Shown in pieces: positions 12,943-13,011 of a stretch of DNA of 13,011 bases (the stretch's first letter is position 1; every line of letters begins with the position of its first letter). The notes beneath the pieces are model-generated. The model saw only the letters and a list, made by a program, of their open reading frames with translations, made no database searches and had not been told where the DNA came from. Origin of the DNA: Lachnoclostridium sp. UBA933 (GTDB lineage Bacteria > Bacillota > Clostridia > Lachnospirales > Lachnospiraceae); contig DBDL01000141.1 of the NCBI GenBank assembly GCA_002293545.1, forward strand, positions 882 through 13,892, written 5' to 3'. Position numbers and translations under genes: made by a program.

Positions 12943-13011
12943 GGATTCGTTTAGGTTTTATGTTGAAATTAATGTGCTGACTTGGTTGTTAAAAATTTAT
13001 CAATGTCTGCC

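Larger units (their letters stand above)
12477..13011. other. Gene-free AT-rich region
   Basis: About 535 bases with no convincing gene on either strand. A 49-codon minus-strand frame (12463-12612) has no recognisable product. The decamer AGAAATATAT occurs twice (12683-12692 and 12716-12725). The region holds a large hairpin and promoter-like sequences, listed separately. It looks like the intergenic space before a plus-strand gene starting beyond the window. Confidence 0.6.

Noticed and set aside
13003..13011. Start of a new gene at ATG 13003
   Set aside because: No ribosome binding site precedes it and only three codons are visible.

Overview
The window reads as chromosomal DNA of an anaerobic, fibre-degrading Gram-positive bacterium of the class Clostridia, most likely a Lachnospiraceae-type gut or rumen organism. 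This is an inference from four things: AGGAGG-type ribosome binding sites and near-consensus sigma-A promoters, a secreted multidomain GH10 xylanase, the [FeFe]-hydrogenase maturase HydE (an enzyme of anaerobes), and the overall look of the proteins. I see no rRNA, tRNA, transposase, phage gene or CRISPR array.

Layout. Positions 1-464 hold the 3' end of a metallo-beta-lactamase-fold hydrolase. A 161-aa protein of unknown function with a conserved-looking cysteine pattern follows (688-1173). Convergent to it is a minus-strand group: TIGR04076-type protein (3016-3369), an apparent relic of a regulator C-terminus (2852-3025), a TfoX C-terminal-domain protein (2591-2848), a GNAT acetyltransferase (1886-2410) and the DNA repair enzyme Tag (1203-1766). 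The last two genes are each preceded, directly up to the start codon, by a copy of the same ~95-bp hairpin-containing repeat.

From a divergent promoter region at 3420-3567, a zinc/cadmium-type ArsR/SmtB repressor (3568-3921) and a His-rich cation diffusion facilitator exporter (3945-4976) form a metal-resistance operon, with a consensus promoter and a candidate operator. The xylanase (5110-7416) is next. It has a signal peptide, a strikingly lysine-rich Ig-like domain, a second Ig-like domain, a CBM22-like module and a GH10 catalytic domain. It ends in a strong terminator, followed by two more plus-strand terminator-like hairpins lying in a tandem imperfect ~80-bp repeat.

The right half is on the minus strand. 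A two-gene operon (10612-12414 then 8762-10561) encodes the two halves of a heterodimeric ABC exporter, followed downstream by a solitary hydE (7612-8649). The last ~600 bases (12415-13011) contain no convincing gene. They hold the ABC promoter with an inverted repeat, a large hairpin and plus-strand promoter-like sequences that probably serve a gene beyond the window.

The genes are mostly ordinary accessory and housekeeping functions. No obvious new multi-gene system is present. The least explained structures are the shared leader repeat upstream of tag and the GNAT gene, the terminator repeat that supplies the hydE stop codon, and the inverted repeat over the ABC promoter.
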